NCBI GenBank assembly: GCA_015499985.1
Contig: JAAAUF010000044.1
Span: 1 to 64,000 of the forward strand
DNA from: Haplosporangium gracile
Taxonomy: Eukaryota; Mortierellomycota; Mortierellomycetes; Mortierellales; Mortierellaceae
Direction of reading: 5' to 3'
DNA length: 64,000 nt
The translations under genes were made by a program, and so were the position numbers. Each line of letters begins with the position of its first letter. Position 1 is the stretch's first letter. The notes under the pieces are model-generated. The model was not told the DNA's origin and made no database searches. It worked only from the letters and a program-made list of their open reading frames with translations. Shown here in pieces: positions 1 through 10,400 of the stretch.

Positions 1-27
1 AAAATGAAATTTATTCCACGCAATCGT

Positions 28-70
28 CATCGTCATCGTGTAGAAACCATGCAATTCAATGGGATAGTTT
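28..70. repeat. Left terminal inverted repeat of the Tc1-like element
   Basis: Positions 28-50 are the exact reverse complement of 1262-1284, and 61-70 of 1251-1260. Between the two matching blocks the left arm carries 10 extra bases (51-60) where the right arm has a single base. Confidence 0.8.
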
Positions 71-105
71 AGAAAAAACGAAAACAGCTACATCCTCCTC
101 ATACA

Positions 106-1220
106 TCAGGCTGATCTGTACTTTGTGTTACCTCCCTTGCGCTTGATGACTTCTTCCAGACGCTTTGGCATGCTCTCATACAGTTTTAGTAGAAAGTCAT
201 CAGGAAGGTCTGCCAAGATCTTCTGCACACGTTCCCAGAGGTCCTTCAGCTTCTCTGGCGGCTCTGTGTTGGAATCCAGCTCGCGTTTCATATACGTCCA
301 AACGTGCTCGATGAGCTTGAGGTCGGGAGAGTTGGCGGGTCACGGAAGGACGGTGATGTTCTCTTCGTCAAAGAACTCCATGACCTTGCGTACAGTATGT
401 ACTCGGGCGTTGTCCTACTGAAAGATGAATGTCGTCTCATCCATGTCTCAGAAATCACGCGATTGCCGAACATGATTCTCGACGATAGTGAGGTAAGCAT
501 CTGAATCGACCTTCCCCGTAATCCAGCAGGCATCACCGATGCCAAAAAAGTGATGCATCCCCACAACATCATCTTCCCACCACCCCTTTGTAGTGTTGGT
601 TGGACTTGATGAGGTTGAAACCCCCGGCGATCGCGTCTGCTGTGGTAGTAAGACTTGCCGAAGGACCCGAAGCGACTGATCATCGTCTCATCGGAGAACA
701 TTACCTTCTTCCACTCGTCCATCGTCCAGTCAATGTGGGCTTTGGCGAATTCCAGTATTCGAGCTCTTTGATCTCGGTTGAGATTAGACTTCTTGGGTTG
801 CAAGTACGTCCTCACGCCTTCCTGAAGTAGATTCTGTCATACCGTGCTGATGTGAATCTGCTTTCTTTCTGTTGATTGCACGAATCGTTACCCATCCTTT
901 AATGCTTTTAAGTCGCCTATGTCATAATGGTGAGCCAAAGCCGATCTTGTCTTAGTCGAGATCGCCCTTGGTCTTCCTGGGTTTGGTGGTGGAATGTTTT
1001 CTTTGTCTTCGTCCCTGATCCTTGCAACTGTAGACTTGGAAATGTCGAGTGATTGTACAACCTTTCTGATTGATTTCCTCTGTCGGAGTAGTGATGTTGC
1101 ATCAAGCACTTTTGCCGGTGGTAGATGTTTCATGTTAACGTTGTTTTGAGCCCAAGATCGTTCTAGCAGTGTTGCAGCAAAAAGGAGAGGGATGGATGCA
1201 AAAAAGACGCGATGCAGCAA
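106..1220 (-). pseudogene. Tc1-family transposase remnant, several stops and frameshifts
   Basis: Read on the minus strand, an N-terminal piece (about 1143-891) has a helix-turn-helix ending in a GRPR-like hook followed by RAISTKTR. A middle piece (815 to about 640) has the first catalytic Asp in FSDET and continues to MMLWGCITF. A later frame holds DNARVH (second Asp, near 414) and SPDLKLIEHVW (catalytic Glu), with 34 residues between Asp and Glu, i.e. DD34E. The C-terminal helix-rich tail is 291-106. Lesions include TAA at 888-890, another stop and a frameshift near 845-830, a frameshift after MMLWGCITF, a TAG just before DNARVH, and TGA replacing the Trp of the usual LPWPA (340-342). Two of these look like C-to-T changes of CAG and TGG. 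Confidence 0.85.
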
Positions 1221-1250
1221 GTAAAATGATTAGAAGTGACTATTTTTCAT

Positions 1251-1284
1251 AAACTATCCCAATGGTTTCTACACGATGACGATG
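1251..1284. repeat. Right terminal inverted repeat of the Tc1-like element
   Basis: Exact inverted partner of 28-50 and 61-70. The shorter spacing here suggests the left arm gained about 9-10 bp after insertion, or the right arm lost it. Confidence 0.8.
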
Positions 1285-1439
1285 CATACGGCGAAAGAGG
1301 AGAACAAAGAGAAGCTACGTGGCCTGATTGGGGATGGATGCATGAGAAAAAGCTCATTCATGTCAAAAAGTCGAAATCATTGGAACCATTTAAAAAATGA
1401 CTGTATCTGTGATGCCAATCTTAATAAGGGAGAAAGGAC

Positions 1440-2097
1440 CAACAAAGACAATGTTCACTTTTCGGCCCACTGGAACCACAGGGACTTTGACGTATTTTAC
1501 AATTAATAACACAACTTCCATGGAAATGGCAACAGATGGTGGGCGGAAAATGACTATCGCTACATAGAGTTCGACATTTGCGTTTCCTGAGTAAGTTTTC
1601 AATTCTGGCACTTGGTCGCCATTTTTTCTTCACCTCTCTCTCTCTCACTTTGGCGCATTTTCCTCCACTTTTCTTTCCACCATTGTTTTTCTTCATGTTT
1701 TGATAATGAGAATAGCCTAGTAGCTTAAGCAAAACGGAGCTATTTACCATCTTGTCGGTGCAGGTGCTTTGTCAGACTGGGTCGTTTTGACTTGTTATAT
1801 ATTAATAACTTAGTTTGGTTGAAAGGTACAATAGATCAAGGTGTTGACACTGCTAAGGCTGAAGGATTTCGTCCATTTCTCAAAATAAAAAATATCGTCC
1901 CAAGTCACTTTTTGTATCTCTGTGTAATTCAAGGCCCTGCCTTGGTTGCAGTTGGATTTCTTTACGTATTTCAAAATTTCGTTACCTTGCATGCAAGGGA
2001 GGAACTCAACGCGGACAGCAATTTCACCGTGATGGTACTCGTGTGTACATCTTGTGCGATACTTCTTGCATTGGTCTGGCGCGTTTTAACAAACTAA
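1440..2097 (+). pseudogene. Possible fragment of a membrane-protein gene beside the transposon
   Basis: The frame that ends at 2097 is open back to the 1760s with no convincing ATG; it would begin after an acceptor near 1763 (GTGCAG). It encodes about 110 residues with two hydrophobic segments (roughly the stretch around FLYLCVIQGPALVAVGFLYV and the C-terminal one around VMVLVCTSCAILLALVW). Upstream at 1440-1590 another frame reads like protein (Thr/Met-rich) with one in-frame TAG at about 1565 and a GTAAGT donor near 1591. I recognise no family. It may be the remains of a two-exon gene, or chance; the evidence is only composition and plausible splice sites. Confidence 0.25.
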
Positions 2098-3573
2098 CAG
2101 TGGGTACAAAAAGGTCGCACATAGCAATGAGCTAGGGTTAAGGGACCCCCAACTGCCCCGTCTTAGCCCAATTTGGATGCGGGAGAGGGAGGAGGACGAA
2201 TGTAAGTTGATGGTGGTAATCAGCGCTGATATATCACCAGCCAATCAGGGCTAGTGATGGTTGTCGAGTGATGTCTCCCTTTTACTCATTTTACTATTGG
2301 TACCTGAATTCTCTGGGCTGCGCCTCGCACTACGCCTCGTGCTACATGGGGTGTCGCATCTTTGACTCTGCTCACTGTTTTTAGGACAGCGACAGGGCAG
2401 TGGTGGTGAGAAGAAGTGCTACATAGATATAAATGCCTGTTAAGAGTGAGAGTTGTCGAGAGATACAGCAAAGACATGCACTTTTTTGTCACCCCTTATC
2501 CTCCACCTGTTATTGCTTGAGCCATGGTAAAAAAAATATAAAGTCCAGAGAGTGAAGAAAGGAGTAGGCTGCCAAAGCTTGAATGAAGGATCTGGTCCTG
2601 GTTGTGTTCTCTTTATGCTTGCGCTCACTTTCACACATCATTATCCTGATCCTATTTCTTCACACTTACTGTTATCGTATTTACCTGTCCACTTTTTTGT
2701 TGATTTGTTGTTGTCGTTGTTGCCTTTCTTTCTCTTTCTCTCCCTCATCCCAGTCTCTTCTCTGCGCATGCAAAGACATCTGTGATTGGCCCGATAAATT
2801 GAATGGCGGGTGGGCCCTCCCTCTCACCCTCTTCCTCCCATTCACTACCTCTCTCTCGATACCTTTGTGTTTTCACACAATCGGTCCAGGGAACAAAACA
2901 GCCCGCGTATGCCCAATACGAAAGAATGGCCAAAATAAACAAATAAACAAACAAACAAATATAAGGGAAGGGAAAATGTGAGCTTGGCAACCAACAAAAT
3001 AGACAGTGGCAAAATAAAGTGGAAAAAAATAAATCAATTGATCACCGCTGATGATATCAAGCGGTATTGTTTCTTTTTCGCAACCGGGGGCTCCGGTTTT
3101 GTATTTTTGGAGTGTGTGTGCATGGAAAGAGAGGAGAGAACATGCATTCGTAGGCAGGTGACAAACAGGACAAGACCCGGCTGAACAGTAGATGTCGGAG
3201 TGAGTGCAGGACCCTGCCACCGCTCTCGTTTTTCTTTGTTGCTGAAGACTGTTTATTTCCTGAGGTAAAAGGATCACTGATGTAAGAGCAGAGAAGGTTG
3301 GTTGCACCATCGCGCTTCGTTTTGCTATCCAGGCGAGACATATCATCCTCATGCCCTCCCTTTCTTGCCATCAATCTCTTCCTCACTCCTTTTTTCCTCG
3401 TCTTTCAATCCTCTGTCTCTCTCACTTTCTTTTCGTTTACCGAGGATGCGAAGAAGGAGAGAAAACAGTTGCACATTGTTGTTCCCAGGGTAACGCCCAT
3501 AACCACAAGAAACAAAAAAATCAAACCTTGAAGCAAAATAACAGACAATGGCACAGTCTTTTCTCTTTGCAAG
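2098..3573. other. Intergenic, no gene seen
   Basis: Open frames here are short and overlap on both strands without domain-like sequence. An AAAC/AAAT-rich simple tract lies at about 2931-2962. The last few hundred bases are pyrimidine-rich and lead into the promoter of the subtilisin gene at 3709. Confidence 0.6.
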
Positions 3574-3580
3574 TATAAAA
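3574..3580 (+). promoter_or_regulatory. TATA box of subtilisin gene 1
   Basis: TATAAAA lies 135 bp before the ATG at 3709 and is followed by a C/T-rich leader. The two other intact subtilisin genes have the same word 120 and 143 bp before their ATGs. Confidence 0.6.
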
Positions 3581-3708
3581 ACTAACAGGTGAGCCCACTT
3601 AGTTTACCCTCCTTCCCTTTTCTCTCCCTTTCCTCCCATCCTTTCCCTTTTTTCACACTAACAAAGCGAACCCCTACCCTTCACCCTACTCTCACTTTCC
3701 TCAGAGCC

Positions 3709-4914
3709 ATGAAGCGCAATCTCCTCATCCTCGCGTTGGTCGCAGCTGTCAAAGCCGCTCCCTTGATCGCCCCCGCTGCCAACCAGAAGGCCATCCCTGA
3801 CTCGTACATCATTGTCCTCAACGAGGACATGCGCGCATTCTCCTCCAACGGTTCTGAAGCCACTGCCGCCGCCTTTAAGGCCAAGTTCGACACTCTTGCC
3901 AAAAACCACAACGGTCGCAATGGTGGACCCGTCCCCACCATCCATCGCGAGTACTCGTCTGCCATCTCTGGATTCCATGCTACTCTCGATGCCACGACCC
4001 TCAAGGCCATTCAAGCTGATCCCGATGTCGCCTACATTGAACAAGATGCAGTTGTCAACGCCTATGGCACCCAGCCCAACCCCCCTGCCACCTGGGGGCT
4101 GGTCCGTATTTCGCAACACGTCCGTGACCTGACTAAGCCCTACTATTACAACAACCTTGCAGGTCAAGGAGTCACTGCCTACATCATCGACACCGGTATT
4201 ATGACCACACACACTGATTTCGGAGGCCGTGCGGTCATGGGTGCTAATTTCATCTCGGGCTCGCCCAACACTGATGAGAACGGTCACGGTACCCACTTGG
4301 CTGGTGTCATCGGAGGCACTGTCTATGGAGTCGCCAAGAAGGTCAAGCTTGTCGGTGTCAAAGTCTTAGACGCTCAGGGTTCTGGTTCGACCTCTGGTGT
4401 TGTCGCCGGTATGGACTGGGTTGCTTCCAACGCTATCGCTGGCAAGACCGTCGTTAACATGTCCCTTGGTGGTGGCACTTCTGCAGCCATCGATGCCGCA
4501 GCTCAGCGCCTGTACACCAAGAACGCCCCCCTTTTCGCTGCTGCCGGCGGATCTGCCTCTACTGCCTGCACAGGTTCCCCTGGTGGCGCGCCCAACGTTT
4601 ACACGGTTGCCGCGACTGATGCCAACGACCACGTCGCTTCCTTCTCCTCAACCGGCCCCTGTGTCGAGATCTTTGCCCCCGGTGTAAACATCAAGTCGAC
4701 TTGGATTGGATCCAACACTGCAACCAACACTGTCTCTGGCACTTCCATGTCGACTGCGTTTGTGACCGGGGCCGCTGCTCTGTTCGCGGCCCAGAGTGGA
4801 TTGAACAACGCTCAGTCTGTGTATAACACCTTGTCGTCTCAGTGCACTACCGGTGTCATTACCGGCAACTTGGGAGGTGCCCCCAACTGCTTGGTCTATA
4901 ACGGTGGTCCCTAA
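3709..4914 (+). CDS. Secreted subtilisin-like (S8A, proteinase K-type) protein with altered oxyanion hole
   Basis: A single-exon gene of 401 aa. The start was chosen at 3709 because a signal peptide follows at once (residues 1-17, ending KAAP); the frame is open further upstream but that is leader. Residues about 30-120 form an inhibitor I9 propeptide (from PDSYIIVLNED to the FHATLD and YIEQDA region). The catalytic domain follows, with Asp161 in IIDTGI, His193 in NGHGTHLAG and Ser346 in SGTSMSTAF. The stretch that normally reads AAGN and supplies the oxyanion-hole Asn reads AAAGG here (Gly281), and the usual TPH after the Ser is TAF. The triad is complete, so the protein may be weakly active or a non-catalytic binder. 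Its closest relative in the window is the pseudogene at 6.3-7.5 kb, which shares both changes. Confidence 0.9.
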   Translation: MKRNLLILALVAAVKAAPLIAPAANQKAIPDSYIIVLNEDMRAFSSNGSEATAAAFKAKFDTLAKNHNGRNGGPVPTIHREYSSAISGFHATLDATTLKAIQADPDVAYIEQDAVVNAYGTQPNPPATWGLVRISQHVRDLTKPYYYNNLAGQGVTAYIIDTGIMTTHTDFGGRAVMGANFISGSPNTDENGHGTHLAGVIGGTVYGVAKKVKLVGVKVLDAQGSGSTSGVVAGMDWVASNAIAGKTVVNMSLGGGTSAAIDAAAQRLYTKNAPLFAAAGGSASTACTGSPGGAPNVYTVAATDANDHVASFSSTGPCVEIFAPGVNIKSTWIGSNTATNTVSGTSMSTAFVTGAAALFAAQSGLNNAQSVYNTLSSQCTTGVITGNLGGAPNCLVYNGGP

Positions 4915-6298
4915 ATATGGATGGGATGGAAGAATGTTTCGGTGACAGTTCACTTTTTTTTTCTTCCTTCTTCTTCGTGACCCCATGCAGGACACCGGGC
5001 CCTTTTTCTTTATTCCACAGACAAAAAAATTTCTTGGAGGGACCCTGTTTCTCCTTCCTTATAATAAAAAAGCAGACATTTTCTTCTTTGTAAATACGCT
5101 TCTGTCCGCATTTTGGTTAGACTTGTGCTTGTGAAAAAAGTGTGTATGGTATGCATGAATGTATTTGGCCTGTGATAAAAATGAGTCTTTCTTTGTTTTG
5201 AGTGCGCCTTCCCTTTGAGGCTACACTTTAGGGAAAGAAATTTCTTGGCCATTCAATTCATTAGACTACTCAATCACTCTGTGGCTGAATGGCGGCGCCT
5301 CCACACTCCATCGCCCATTCTTTAAATCACCAGCACTGCCGCACTTTGTTAGTTTTAGAAAACATCGCCCGATATATATGTCAGGAGGGAGACAGAAGCA
5401 CACACACATTGTTAGAAAGGGCATTGGAGACAGGAAGAGGAGTATACTTTCCAAGGGAGGCGAAAGGAACAGGTGCGTTGAACCGAGTTCGTTTTTCGTT
5501 CCCACTCGTTCGTCCGCTCTCTATTTTGACAATTTTTTTTTAATTTCCAACGAGAAGGGCAAGGGAAATGACAACAAGTGGGTCTAGGCACGCACAAATA
5601 AACAAACGATCAAACAAACAAGAATCGATGGCAAGAGAACTGAACTGAACTGAGAGCTTATGGAAAGGTCCATGCCATTGTTTTGTTCGACTCTTAAAAG
5701 ATCAAACCATAAACAAACTTTGCGGATATGACAAACAACGGTGACGAATGTGAAGGAGTGTGCGTTGACGAAAGTATATCGCACTCATTTCTCTTCACCT
5801 GGATCAAAGCTGGAAGACCCTGACTCTTCCCTGCTTTTTTGATTTTTTATCCATTGGTCAACATAGAAGGCCTGTTCTTTTATACGTCAATGCAACAAAA
5901 CACCTCATTTCTATCCACTCATTCTTCGTTCCCTCTGTTCTCGCCTTCTTCACTTATTCCTCAACCATAGCTTTAGCCATACCGTACCAATACCGCTCTT
6001 CTTCTTTCGCTTCTTGTGTCTCGTTTGCCGAAGTGCGAGGAAAACACACGCGCACAAGCCAAGCAGTTGCACATTGTTCTCAGCACAAACGATGGAGAGA
6101 CACTAAAGAAACACTCGAACCAAAGAAAATAATCTACTTGGTGTGTGTAGAAAAGACAACGAAGCAAGTGAGCTCACATCCCCCCCCTTTTCCCTACCAC
6201 CATTGTCCGCTTCTCTTCTTTTGTTCACGCCTAGAAAAAAATTAAACATCCCTTCCCCTACCCCTTTACTCTCCATTTCCTGTCATTCAACCCATAAA
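4915..6298. other. Intergenic between subtilisin gene 1 and its pseudogene
   Basis: No gene is recognisable. The first bases after the stop are a T-rich 3' region. The stretch from about 5880 to 6298 is C/T-rich and resembles the leaders of the intact subtilisin genes, but no TATAAAA is visible before the pseudogene. Confidence 0.55.
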
Positions 6299-7487
6299 AT
6301 GTACTTTCGTCATCCTCGCGCTGGTCGCAGCCGGCCAAGCCGCCCCATGGATCGCTCTCGCAGCCAACCAGCGAGTCATTCCAGACTCATATATCATCGC
6401 CCTCAATCATGACGTCTATGCCACCCCCTCTGGTTTTATCGCTGCTGCCTTCAAGGCCAAGTTCGATACCTTTGCCAAGAATCATAACAGTCGTAACGCC
6501 GGACCCGTCTCCGTTATTCACCGCGAGTTCTCTTCCGCTCCCTCAGGTTTCCATGCCGCACTTGATGCTACACCCTCAAGGCCATTCAGGCTCACTCTGA
6601 CGTCAAATACATCAAATAAGGCTCTGTTGTGACCGCCTACAACTTGGAGCATAGTTCGTATTTCACATCACGTCTGTAACCTGATCAAGCCTTACTATTA
6701 CAACGACCTGGCCGACGTCGACATCACAGCTTACATCATCGACACCGAGATCTTAGTCTCTCATCAGGAATTCGGAGGTCGGAGGCCGTGCTACTTTCGG
6801 AGACTATTTCGTTCCTGGATCATCCAGCACCAACGACAACGGCCATGGTACCCATCTCGCCGGCATCATTAGCGGCAAGACCTACGGAGTCGTCAATAAG
6901 GTCGAACTGATCGGCGTCAAGGTCCTGAGCGCCTTTGGGTCCGGGTCTACGTCTGGTATCGTTGCCGGTATGGATTGGGTTGCCCAAAAGGTGGTCGCTG
7001 GCAAGACTGTGGCCAATATGTCTCTGGAGGAGGCAAGTCCCAAGCGGTCGACGATGCCGCTAGTCTCCCCTATGCAAGAATGCACCTCTGATTGTCGCAG
7101 CCGGCGGATTGGGTGGTGACGCCTGCACTGGTTTCCCTCCGGTGCATCAAATGCTCTCACGGTTGGTGCGACTGACAGCAATGACCCCCTTTCTTCGACC
7201 CCCTCTATTGATGCCTGTGCCAAGATCTTTGCCCCTGAATTAAAAGCAAGTCAACCTGGATCGAATCCAACATTGCGACAGAGATTATGTCGGGTTCGTC
7301 AATGTCGATGGCATTTGCGACAAGTGCTGCTGCGTTGTTTATGGCCCAATATAGGTTGAGTACGGCTCAGGTTGTGTATACTAAGTTGGTGAAAGAGTGT
7401 ACGGCGAATGTTGTAACTGATAACTTGGGTGGCGTCAATAACTGCTGGTTGTATAACAGTGGTTGTTGGTCTATGGCGAAGTTGTGA
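6299..7487 (+). pseudogene. Subtilisin-like protease pseudogene, sister of the gene at 3709
   Basis: All parts of a secreted subtilisin are present in order but scattered over frames. The ATG at 6299 is out of frame with the signal-peptide remnant. The propeptide (around PDSYIIALN) runs to a frameshift near 6570, followed by an in-frame TAA near 6618. DTE replaces the catalytic DTG. NGHGTHLAG is kept at about 6840. The oxyanion region reads VAAGG, as in the gene at 3709. The last 200 bases (7287-7487) keep SGSSMSMAF and a C-terminus with NLGG and NC that matches only that gene. There are at least four independent lesions, so this is an old tandem duplicate that has died. Confidence 0.9.
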
Positions 7488-10400
7488 GTGAGTAGCGATA
7501 GGTTCGCGTTTTCTTGCTTATACTAAGTTGGGCTTCCTATCTCCCATAATGACACCGCTCCTAGACGGCGTCTGTATCTCCTCCAAATAAAACCAACCTA
7601 TATTCCCGCACACTTTTTGCATTTGTCGACATGATGATTTCCAGGGAAATCAAAAAATGAAATGCATACAAAAAATGCGGAGAAGCGACACACGTTCCCC
7701 CAAAAGACAAGAGAAATCGAAAAGATCTTTCAGACGACGCGTACTCCACCTCTTTCTTTAAAGTGAGCCACTGGCGAACTGAACAAACAAAAAACCAAAA
7801 CGGACTGTGCGTGCTAGACTGGAAAAAGGTTTGGTGCAATATTTCTTTTCAGCAGCCAAAAAAAAAATCCGCCCTCTTTGCGCAGTCGACTCTCACCCTT
7901 ATTCCTCCTCATATTTGCCACCAGGGTAGCGTAGTAAGGGAGAGAGGAAGGTAAGGAGAACAAGTGCTTGACGAGTGTGATGCTAACCTGCATGCCTGCA
8001 TGGTCTCAATTTCAAAATCAAAAATTGTGATTGGAGCCCTTGGTCGATTACATTTTGCGTGCATGCAGACACGTATGTTCCACACCGTACTTTTGTCAAC
8101 TACTGGCCTCCTTTCTTTTCACGTCCCGCTCACTGTGGCCAGCATGGCATATCAGATGGTGAAGGGTGATGTTAACAATAGAGGCGTACATGCACTGCAT
8201 GTATGTGGGGTCGTCGCATGACTATTGTATAATGACTTTAATTGGATGCGAGCGCCGCGCCAAGGGCAATCATGAGCTATTACCATGCATTTCAGTTTGC
8301 TAGATGATATTCGAGGTCCCCTCAAATTGTTCGCGACTTTCCCACCCTTATCCTTCTTTCAATACTGAGCACCATTGTAGCTACTTCCGCCCGATTTTCC
8401 TTGTAGATAGACAGGCTAGTTTAGTTACCGTTGGGTGCTATCGGCACTAGTAACTGGCGAACCCCAGGGTTCCCTTTCGGATCTACTGGTGCATCTTTTG
8501 GCACATCTTTCCTTGTCGCCAATTTCATTTTGGATCTGTGGATATTATTTGTATCTACACACATTCTCCTTTTTGGTCCAATTTGACAGCAATGCCTCTT
8601 TTTTCCCATGTAGGATGCGTTCCGTCGCCCTTTACCTCTTTCTGTCTCTTTCTTGTTAACGCAGTTTCTCACGATAACGTCAAGAGAAAATATACCAGCC
8701 TACAACAAACAAAACACGAGTGAACCGAGAGTAGAAGAGGTCCATGTCACCGATCGATGTCGACGCTAACCAGAAATAAAGTAGATTGAGCATTGGAAAT
8801 GGACAACAAACTATGCCAATACATGGACCTCATTCATCCCTTTTTCTCACTTTTGCGTCCTCTCACAATCGACAACGCCATCTAACGCCAAAAGGTGACT
8901 CGAGCGTGCGAGTTTTTTGCAGTCCCTACCCCAACCTCCCTTACTTTATTCCACTATCCATCTAATTTCCTCCCACGCATATCATCGTTTTTTTTTTTTG
9001 GTTGTTTTAGACCCACGGCCATTTGTTTTTGTTTTTATTATCATTTACCGTTTACCGTTTACCGTTACCGTTGTCATTTGGTTTTTTTTGTTTACGAGAG
9101 AGGAGAGAGAGATAAATGGAGGGGGAGAGGAGGAGGGCTAAAGGGAAAAGGTAAAACAGGAGTTACTTTAAGACCCTTATCCTGACCCTGACCATGACCC
9201 TGCATAACTGAGCAGGTCACCAATCAAAGAAGAGCTACTTTATTTTCCATGGCAAAAAACAAACGCGCTCAATCAGCTCACGCCTTCCTAGGCAGATGAG
9301 CGTCTCCCTCCTTCTCTCTAGGATCCTCTCTTGACTATGAAAAAACCAAGACGAGATGCAGATTGTTGTTAGACTAGCAGACAGGTACAATCAAAACAGG
9401 GTGGGGGTGAGAGGAATGAGATGTAGTCCCAGACAGGTATCTCTCCGCTAAGATCACGAGGGCAGGGGAGCGAGATTTTGTTAGTGACTTTGTTGCACCC
9501 TACCCTGTAGAATGCTACTTCTTTGTCAGCAGGAGCGGGCAATCAACACCAATGGCGACTATTAGAAAGGAGCGGGAGACAAGAGGTACATCGGCGTGAT
9601 GTATACTGTACGCAGTAAAAGTAAGCGCGCATTAGGGACATTTTTTTTGGCGCGCTCTTTTTTTTCCTCAAGGATAGGAGGGGAATGTGGCGGATTTTTT
9701 CCCACTCATACGACTACGCACCCTCGGTATCTGCGAGAGAGTACCATGGCAAGGATACCTGAAGGAGGCAGGTCATGCTCTTTTTGCATTTACAGGGCAG
9801 CCACATTGAAAAAGCCTGTAATGAAAAAAGAATGTGAGCTGACAATTTTCAAGTCGGTGAGAGGTGAGTGATACCAGTTGGTGATCGAGTGGGAAGAGGT
9901 GAGGGGGAAATCAAGAGGTTGAAGGAGTGCCATAGTGCCTGTCCTCTTGCATTATTCGCAAGCGTGTGAACGTGAGCAAGGTAGAAAGAAGGAGCGAATG
10001 GGAAGAAGGTTGTTTAAAAATAAACAATAAAAAAAGCAAAGGAAAAAAAGCCATGGTTATAGATCCCATTTTGGACCCTGACATCAATATCAGCCAAGAA
10101 AAGGAAACTAAAAGTTTACCCCCTAACTCTACTTCCAAAGGCTGCCTGTGTTGGTTAGAAGGGAATGAATGAAAGGGAAAAGAGGGGGACATGACGCCCT
10201 GAGCCAGCCGAAAACGTATTCGACAGCCAATGAGGATTGCAGAACACTATTTTTGCTTGTCTCTGCTATTGTGCCAGAACCTCCTCTCCCTGCGATAAAT
10301 TAAAGTTTCACTACTCTCTTGGTCTCAGTCTGTTGCTTTCTCACAACTTAAAAGACAAAGGGACTAAGACAGTCAATCACCCTAACGGTGCAGAGTAGGA

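Larger units (their letters stand above)
28..1284 (-). mobile_element. Degenerate Tc1/mariner (DD34E) DNA transposon
   Basis: A compact element of about 1.26 kb, bounded by inverted repeats at 28-50 and 1262-1284 (23 bp, perfect) and inward at 61-70 and 1251-1260 (10 bp, perfect). It holds remnants of one transposase on the minus strand. The size, the single gene, and the order HTH domain then DDE catalytic domain are those of Tc1 elements. I could not see a clean TA target duplication at the outer edges; the left edge runs into a short CATCGT repeat that blurs it. The element cannot be autonomous, because the transposase frame is broken by stops and frameshifts. Confidence 0.85.

Noticed and set aside
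2131..2150. Telomere-like AGGGTTAAGGG
   Set aside because: A single occurrence with no tandem array.
3658..4296. Open frame of 212 codons antisense to the subtilisin at 3709
   Set aside because: Shadow of the sense gene; no signal, motif or leader of its own.
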